A stretch of 19,861 nucleotides of DNA from K23-9 sp964460665 (GTDB lineage: Bacteria; Planctomycetota; Planctomycetia; Pirellulales; Pirellulaceae), in contig CAYWSL010000106.1 of assembly GCA_964460665.1 (NCBI GenBank), positions 1 to 19,861 of the forward strand, read 5' to 3'. A model generated the notes under the pieces. The model saw nothing but the letters and a program-made list of their open reading frames with translations, did no database searches and had not been told where the DNA came from. Below are positions 15,015 through 19,861 of the stretch, one piece after another (the first letter of the stretch is position 1; every line of letters starts with the position of its first letter). Both the position numbers and the translations under genes were made by a program.

Positions 15015-15174
15015 AACGCGTGATATTTACCTGCGTCAATGTCATCTACTTTGCACGCACGAGCCGGTTTTTGTCAGCGGCATTGGCCCCGCGCCCTCGG
15101 TTAACTTTACTTGGGCCACGACCTACACTTAGTACAACGTTGTTTCCACAACTACTATTCCGCCGAGGCAAGTT

Positions 15175-15444
15175 ATGAGTCAAGCCATTGTCGACCCCGA
15201 TCACTTACGACAGTTCGCGGGGCAACTGCATCGCTTTGCAGAAGAAATGAAAGAGCGTTCCACTGCACTGGCATCGCAGATGAACCAGTTGGAACAAACC
15301 TGGCGTGACGAGCAACAACGCAAGTTTGCGACCGAGTTCACCGACCAAATGCGGCAGATCAATCGATTGGTCAAAACCACCGAGCAACACATCCCGTACC
15401 TCTTGCGCAAAGCAGAACAGATCGACGCGTATCTTGGTCACTAG
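15175..15444 (+). CDS. WXG100-like (ESAT-6 type) small helical-hairpin protein
   Basis: An 89-residue protein with the size and layout of WXG100 proteins: an N-terminal DPDHLRQFAGQLHRFAEEM helix, a central turn with W43-R-D45 in QTWRDEQQRKF, and a second helix ending RKAEQIDAYLGH. The classical turn is W-x-G; here the glycine is replaced by aspartate. There is no signal peptide. WXG100 proteins form helical-hairpin dimers and are substrates or components of type VII-like (ESX) secretion. GAGG six nt before the ATG gives a good start. A 168-residue coiled-coil protein follows 79 bp later, and I recall similar pairs from other planctomycetes but cannot check this. No EccC/FtsK-like ATPase is in the window. 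An alternative is a general coiled-coil protein with no secretion role. Confidence 0.75.
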   Translation: MSQAIVDPDHLRQFAGQLHRFAEEMKERSTALASQMNQLEQTWRDEQQRKFATEFTDQMRQINRLVKTTEQHIPYLLRKAEQIDAYLGH

Positions 15445-15523
15445 TGTTTTGTCTTGACTCATATTCAGGGGTACAGAAAGTCAACGCCTTTACATTCCTC
15501 ACCCGCAACAGCCAAAATCACCT

Positions 15524-16030
15524 ATGGCAAAAAGCAACGTTCGTAGCATCGACGCGCTGGCTGACTTTCACGCTGGCGTCGTCAAGCTCAGTCACAACTG
15601 GGAAAAAGTGCTGCAAGAACTGCGCATGTCTATCCAGCGCGCCGAACAACATTTCTCGGACGAGCGTCCGCGCTACTGGCGCCGGCAACTCCAACTGGCT
15701 GAACGCGAACTGACCGAAGCGAAAGACAACCTTTCACAAAAGCGCGCGGCAGTACGGTCAGAAGACCGCCCCATGGCCACCGAAGCTGTTCAACGCGTCA
15801 ATGCCGCCAAACGACGCTTGGATCTGTGCCGCGAAAAACAGCGTTTGGCCAAATCGGTCGCGATCGAAATGGTCAACGAATGCAACAAGATGATGGGGCC
15901 ACTAGCCGACGTGATCGAACACAGTGACGTGATTTTGCCCGGCGCCGCAAACGAGCTGAAGAAAATAATCACACAGCTACGCGACTATGCCGAACAGGCC
16001 GATCCACAAAACAAACCGGGCAATGACTAA
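15524..16030 (+). CDS. Coiled-coil protein paired with the WXG100-like protein
   Basis: A 168-residue protein with no signal peptide or membrane segment, almost wholly helical. It opens with SIDALADFHAGVVKLSHNWEK, then RYWRRQLQLAERELTEAKD and a long heptad-like stretch to about residue 125. It ends in a second helical part (GPLADVIEHSDVILPGAANELKKIITQL). I do not know a named family with certainty. Proteins beginning with a SIxALxDFHA-like segment followed by RxYW and a coiled coil are, to my recollection, found next to WXG100-like genes in planctomycetes. It may form a complex with its 89-residue neighbour or be a partner substrate. No Shine-Dalgarno sequence is clear before the ATG. Confidence 0.75.
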   Translation: MAKSNVRSIDALADFHAGVVKLSHNWEKVLQELRMSIQRAEQHFSDERPRYWRRQLQLAERELTEAKDNLSQKRAAVRSEDRPMATEAVQRVNAAKRRLDLCREKQRLAKSVAIEMVNECNKMMGPLADVIEHSDVILPGAANELKKIITQLRDYAEQADPQNKPGND

Positions 16031-16161
16031 GGATCCACCGTCCTGGCCACCTATCTACCCGTGTGAACACCATTCCCGGTGGCTATCCTAAGTCGTGCTC
16101 GCTGTCGTGGCGAAGCAATCGACAAACAACGACCCCCCCACCTAGCTGCTGCACTCTTTTC

Positions 16162-17334
16162 ATGACGACCACAAGCTCCGACATTTTCGACGCTCTGTCC
16201 CAGCACCAAGGAAACCCAGCTGACATGCTGGACCGAATGGTGCAGCACTTCCGTGACACACGCCAACCGATGGAACTGTTTGAAGCCAGGAAGATGCGGA
16301 TTCGACAAGACTTGAATCTGCCATTGATGGTGGGCGAAAACGAACCCACTTCCTCGGAAGAAGCCGAGCGTCAGCTCGAAGCCGGCCTACTGGACGCCTG
16401 CCGCGAGACTGGGACGATGTTGATCGAAGACGGCCGCGTGGGCGAAGGCTGGATGTACCTGCGTCCGACAGGTGACACCAAGCTGGCACAACAACTGCTC
16501 CAGCGAATCGAAATCAACGACGACAACTACGACGACATGATCCAAGTGCTGCTGCATGAAGGTGTCGACGTTGGACGTGGCTTCCAAGCGATCTTGGATC
16601 AACAGGGGACGTGCAACAGCATCACCACTTACGAACAAGCGGTGTCACAGCGCAGCACGGCTGACCAAAAACTTGCCGCGTCGCGATTGCTGCGCCATCT
16701 GTATGACGAACTGACTTCCATGGTTCGCGCTGACATCGCCGAAAAGGAAGCTCCCGCTGGCAACGAAGAAACGCTTGCTGAAATGATTCAGTCGCGCCGC
16801 TGGATCCTTAGTGAAGGTGGGTATCATCTGGACACAACGCACTTGGCCGCCACCGTCCGAATCGCCACCGTGTTGACCGACAAAGATGACCTGCGCAAAG
16901 CGTGGGAGTTGACTCAGTACGGCCGAAGGCTAAACCATCAGTTTCAATACCCCGGCGAAGAGCCGTTTGTGGATTTCTATCCAGCCTATTCTGCGTTATA
17001 CGCAACCTTGCTAGGCGAAGACGTTGACGCGGGTATCATGTACTTTCAGCGAAAAGCCAAGTCGGTCGATGTCGCACAGCACGGCACCGCAGCAATCGAA
17101 ACCTACATCAACATGCTCGATCGCTGCGGACGTCATACAGAAGCGATTGACACGGCCGTCAAGATGATTCCAAGTGACGTGCCTAGCCAACGAACCGTAC
17201 CGCTATTGATCGAAATCGCTTCACGCGGCAAAGAAGCTGGCGATGAATCAGCGTTCGATCAGGTCTTGGCATACTGCCAAAATCACAATGATGTGCTGGG
17301 CTACGCCGCAGCGCTACACGCCCGGCAACAGTAG
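16162..17334 (+). CDS. Helical-repeat protein of unknown function
   Basis: A 390-residue soluble protein from the ATG at 16162. The frame is open to a GTG at 16063, but the extra 33 residues look non-coding, and neither start has a clear ribosome-binding site. The whole chain is predicted helical with an irregular repeat pattern: DIFDALSQHQGNPADMLDRM, FEARKMRIRQDLNLP, LLDACRETGTMLIEDGRVGE. Later come paired helices like TPR or SEL1 units (DLRKAWELTQYGRRLNHQF, AIETYINMLDRCGRHTEAID, FDQVLAYCQNHNDVLGYAAA). No catalytic motif is visible, and it has no signal peptide. It is read in the same direction as the TPR, WXG100-like and coiled-coil genes, 131 bp after the last, and could be a scaffold in the same system. 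I do not recognise a family. Confidence 0.8.
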   Translation: MTTTSSDIFDALSQHQGNPADMLDRMVQHFRDTRQPMELFEARKMRIRQDLNLPLMVGENEPTSSEEAERQLEAGLLDACRETGTMLIEDGRVGEGWMYLRPTGDTKLAQQLLQRIEINDDNYDDMIQVLLHEGVDVGRGFQAILDQQGTCNSITTYEQAVSQRSTADQKLAASRLLRHLYDELTSMVRADIAEKEAPAGNEETLAEMIQSRRWILSEGGYHLDTTHLAATVRIATVLTDKDDLRKAWELTQYGRRLNHQFQYPGEEPFVDFYPAYSALYATLLGEDVDAGIMYFQRKAKSVDVAQHGTAAIETYINMLDRCGRHTEAIDTAVKMIPSDVPSQRTVPLLIEIASRGKEAGDESAFDQVLAYCQNHNDVLGYAAALHARQQ

Positions 17335-17426
17335 GGCTGCGCAGCAACCGAATCAACAACCAGTAGTAAGCAGCTTGATCAAAAAGGCTGCACACTGACA
17401 CTCTTGACGAATTGATAGCCAACGAG

Positions 17427-17455
17427 TTGACCTGCTTTGCGGAATAGACTATCCC
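17427..17455 (+). promoter_or_regulatory. Possible sigma-70-type promoter
   Basis: TTGACC (17427-17432) and TATCCC (17450-17455) are separated by 17 bp, 45 bp before the ATG at 17501. The -35 box is good but the -10 box is poor, so this is only a candidate. Confidence 0.2.
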
Positions 17456-17500
17456 ATTATCCTTAGATTGACATCGATTGGTAACAGGGGCTAGCGCCGT

Positions 17501-18612
17501 ATGACTGCACGACGCGTTGCGTGTCCAAAATGCAAGACACAACTGATGCTTCCCGCTGGGTTTACATCAGGCAACGTCAAATGCCCGAAGTGTGCCCAAG
17601 TCTTGGCGATTCGAGCACCAAGCCCTTCGGCACCCGCTGCGCCAGCATCGCCAACGAAACCAGNNNNNNNNNNNNNNNNNNNNNNNNNNNNNNNNNNNNN
17701 NNNNNNNNNNNNNNNNNNNNNNNNNNNNNNNNNNNNNNNNNNNNNNNNNNNNNNNNNNNNNNNCCAGCATCGCCAACGAAACCAGTATCGCCAGCGAAAC
17801 CAGTATCACCAGCGAGACCAGTGCAGCCAACTCGTCCGGCGGCCCCAGCGACTCCCACACCAGCGATACCCGCTCCTGTCGCTCCGGTGGATGACCCGTT
17901 TGCTAACCTGCCAGATCTTCCCGCGGCGAACGCACCAGCGGGAGGCTTTCCGCAGTACACTCCGCCACCTGCGAAGCCGAAACCCAAGGCTAAGCAACGC
18001 ACGAAGAAGAAGAACAAGAAAAAGTCGGGCGGCGGAGCAGGGACGGTCTTCGCGATCATCGGCAGTATTGTTGGCGTTGTGATGCTGGTGTGCTGTGGTG
18101 GTATTGGCTTGGTCGCGACCGGAAAGATCGGGCCGGGGCACAGTGGCTGGAAACAATCAGCCTTCCATGGATACAAAGTCGACATGCCTGGCAACGGAAG
18201 ACAGAAACAAGTCACTGATCGCGGGGCGGGTCTCACTGGCTACGAACTGATTGCCCAACGTAGCGAAAGTGGCTCGATCTACAGTATCGGCGTCACGAGA
18301 GTGCCAGCAGGCCAGATCGACGGATCCCGACTCAGGGAAGCCTATACAAACAACCCTGAGATTTCGATTTCGGGATTGCAAGAAATCAATCGCGGGGGTG
18401 TTGCCGGAATCAAAGGTGTCGTCAGTGGTGGTGATCCAAAGTTGATTGGCGCTCAGGTCGAAATTTTCTACCACAATAGCTCCCTTGTTATTCTCAGCTA
18501 CCGCCCCTACTCGGTCATCACAGCGAGAAGCAAAGGAGGAAGGGCTCCGCGATCAAACGAGAAAGAGCTGGATAAACCCGACGAATTCTTTTCGTCAATC
18601 AAGTTTCAATAG
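17501..18612 (+). CDS. MJ0042-type zinc-ribbon membrane protein, interrupted by an assembly gap
   Basis: One gene split in two frames by 100 Ns. Before the gap the frame starting at 17501 encodes a zinc ribbon with C8/C11 and C28/C31 (CPKC...CPKC), typical of the planctomycete MJ0042 finger, then a Pro/Ala linker. After the gap the shifted frame continues the same SPTKPV repeats, then a basic patch (KPKPKAKQRTKKKNKKK). One membrane helix follows (18038-18118, TVFAIIGSIVGVVMLVCCGGIGLV), then about 160 outer residues (HGYKVDMPG...YELIAQRSESGSIYSIGV...) to the TAG at 18610. The frame shift is an artefact of the gap length, not a mutation. Topology: cytoplasmic finger, outer C-terminal domain. 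Function unknown. It starts 166 bp after the helical-repeat gene and may or may not belong to that unit. Confidence 0.8.
17642..17841 (+). repeat. 18-bp coding tandem repeats (SPTKPV) with unresolved middle
   Basis: After the gap, 18-bp units start at 17770, 17788, 17806 and 17824, encoding SPTKPV, SPAKPV, SPARPV and QPTRPA. The 22 bases before the gap (17642-17663) are identical to the 22 after it (17764-17785). The true copy number is therefore unknown, and the array probably caused the assembly break. Confidence 0.9.
17664..17763. other. Assembly gap of 100 Ns inside a coding repeat
   Basis: Exactly 100 Ns, the conventional placeholder for a gap of unknown length. For both flanks to join in one frame the true length must be 2 modulo 3, which an 18-bp repeat array satisfies. 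Confidence 0.97.
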
Positions 18613-18641
18613 CTGTCCCGACTCCAAACAGGGAACCTGCC

Positions 18642-19861
18642 CTACAGTAACTTTTCGCAGCGTTTGGCGGAAACTTTGACTGATGTACCGAGGGGTTGGG
18701 CGTATAGGCTTACTCTTAGTTCTTCACTTAGCCAGCGGAATTCTGTGGCGGCTTGATGGCGAGGTGTTTGCTCGGCTTCGGTCATTGCCGATAGCCAGCG
18801 GGTTTGCAGGCCGCTGACGACTGACATGTTTTCATTGTCGCGTGCTGCCGATCCACTGCGCAGTTTGTCTAGTCGATAGGCGATGGCCGCGAAGTACCGT
18901 GGGTAGTGCTTTAACCATTGCCAGGGTGTGAATGACAGGAAGTCCGCAGGCATTAACCACGAAATCTGATTGCGAATGTCTGTGATCGCGTGGGCGTAGG
19001 TGTTCTTGTTGGTCGATTCGATTTGGCGACGAGTATCAAAGTACGCGTCGGACAACGTCGTGAGCCAGACGGCGACTTCTTGCGTGGCCTTGGCAATTCG
19101 CTCGGCGCGGGTCTTTCGCCGGGACTCGAATTCTTCTTTGGTTCGGACGAGTGGCTGGTTTTCGACGAAGGCGATTCGTGCCAGCAGATCGATCAAGTTG
19201 GCTTCGATTTCGCTGGCCGAGATCACGCCGGTCAGTTTGATTTTGGCTTGTTCAAGCGACGGTAGCCAGCGGACTTGACTGCGAAGTTCTTTGCGCTCGG
19301 CAATCGCGTACAGCCGCATCAGCCCCAGGCGTGTGGAGGCGCCGGCGCTGGTTTGATCGGCGAACAAACCGGTCGCCACGGCGTCGCCGTTGTCGATCAG
19401 CCCAGGGTACTGCGCCACACGTACTCCGCCTCGTTCGCGGACGGTTTCCTTTGGCAGTTCGTCAATATCAAAGCTCTTCATCGATTCGCGTGACCAGGCT
19501 TCGTCGCTGATGTCGGCGGTCGGTGCGGCGGAGCGGTCGCCGGGCGTGCCAAGTTTTTGTTGCAGCGGTGCGACTTCGCGTCCCGTGGCGACTGTCTTGC
19601 CATCGTCGTCGACGACGTTGATCAGGAACTGAAGGTAGTCGTCCAGCTTTTCGGATTGGAAGTCGCTTGCCGAGATTGGCATTTCGGCGTGGCGCGACAT
19701 CGCTGCGCAGACTGTCGGCATGAATGGAGTTTGTCCGTAGTCGGACTGCAGTTCGTCGGCGATCTTTTGTGCAACGTCCGCTGCCGGCACCAGGTTGCGG
19801 CGGATTCGCTTGGGTAGCGCCTTGATCATCGCGACGATTTTTGTGTGCAGCAGTCCAGGGA
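18642..19861 (-). CDS. hrpA: ATP-dependent RNA helicase HrpA, C-terminal part only
   Basis: About 406 residues of the C-terminal region of a DEAH-box helicase; the rest lies beyond the right edge. The frame is open through the edge, and residues before the first visible Met (PGLLHTKIVAM) continue into the family's IKALPKRIRRNLVPA motif, so that Met at 19829 is not the start. The segment matches the HrpA C-terminal domain DUF3418: DELPKETVRERGGVRVAQYP, then GLIDNGDAVATGLF, then LGLMRLYAI, and the final EELRVSLYAQPLGT. The helicase motifs themselves are outside the window. HrpA unwinds RNA and helps rescue stalled or collided ribosomes in E. coli. It is convergent with the zinc-ribbon gene, with only 29 bp between the two stops and no obvious terminator. 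Confidence 0.93.
   Translation of the reverse strand, partial: PGLLHTKIVAMIKALPKRIRRNLVPAADVAQKIADELQSDYGQTPFMPTVCAAMSRHAEMPISASDFQSEKLDDYLQFLINVVDDDGKTVATGREVAPLQQKLGTPGDRSAAPTADISDEAWSRESMKSFDIDELPKETVRERGGVRVAQYPGLIDNGDAVATGLFADQTSAGASTRLGLMRLYAIAERKELRSQVRWLPSLEQAKIKLTGVISASEIEANLIDLLARIAFVENQPLVRTKEEFESRRKTRAERIAKATQEVAVWLTTLSDAYFDTRRQIESTNKNTYAHAITDIRNQISWLMPADFLSFTPWQWLKHYPRYFAAIAYRLDKLRSGSAARDNENMSVVSGLQTRWLSAMTEAEQTPRHQAATEFRWLSEELRVSLYAQPLGTSVKVSAKRCEKLL

Noticed and set aside
17501..18612. An apparent frameshift or pseudogene in the zinc-ribbon protein
   Set aside because: The frame change occurs exactly across the 100-N placeholder, and both flanks encode the same repeat in their own frames.
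18613..18641. A terminator between the convergent zinc-ribbon and hrpA genes
   Set aside because: Only short AGGG/CCCT pairing is possible and there is no T tract.

Overview
The window looks like a planctomycete of the Pirellulaceae (Rhodopirellula-like). The evidence is a BBP7/DUF1551 beta-barrel protein, a small Gly/Cys-rich lipoprotein with a C-terminal YPYYTHRGPRDF block, an ECF sigma factor next to an anti-sigma-like/VWA (YfbK-type) membrane protein, an MJ0042-type zinc-ribbon membrane protein, and a moderate GC content. No rRNA, tRNA, CRISPR array, transposase or integrase is visible. A run of 100 Ns shows that this is a draft scaffold.

Layout. Left edge (1-980, minus): a single-pass membrane protein that runs off the window and ends there in perfect 15-bp tandem repeats. 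1368-3017 (plus): a secreted BBP7 beta-barrel protein followed by a strong terminator. 3197-6117 (minus): a compact three-gene unit, read as DegT-family sugar aminotransferase, then two neighbouring homologous nucleotidyltransferases of the RlaP/YcgL type. 6446-10087 (plus): an ECF sigma factor, a short array of CGCTTACC repeats, and a 1003-residue protein joining an anti-sigma-like N-terminus, one membrane helix and an extracytoplasmic VWA module. 10156-10554 (minus): a small secreted protein. 10928-14096 (plus): a Gly/Cys-rich lipoprotein preceded by a 24-bp dyad, an EpsC-type serine O-acetyltransferase and an iron-dependent alcohol dehydrogenase.

14286-18612 (plus) is the most system-like part: a TPR protein, an 89-residue WXG100-like helical hairpin protein, a 168-residue coiled-coil protein, a 390-residue helical protein, and a zinc-ribbon/Pro-repeat/membrane protein whose repeat contains the assembly gap. 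No FtsK/EccC-type ATPase is in view, so a link to type VII-like secretion is a hypothesis only. The right edge (minus) is the C-terminal part of the helicase HrpA (DUF3418).

The genes fall into several separate units. The clearest functional couplings are the sigma factor with its probable membrane regulator, the co-directional aminotransferase/nucleotidyltransferase unit, and the WXG100-like/coiled-coil pair. Short coding tandem repeats (15 or 18 bp, perfect or nearly so) recur in the linker regions of three single-pass membrane proteins here.
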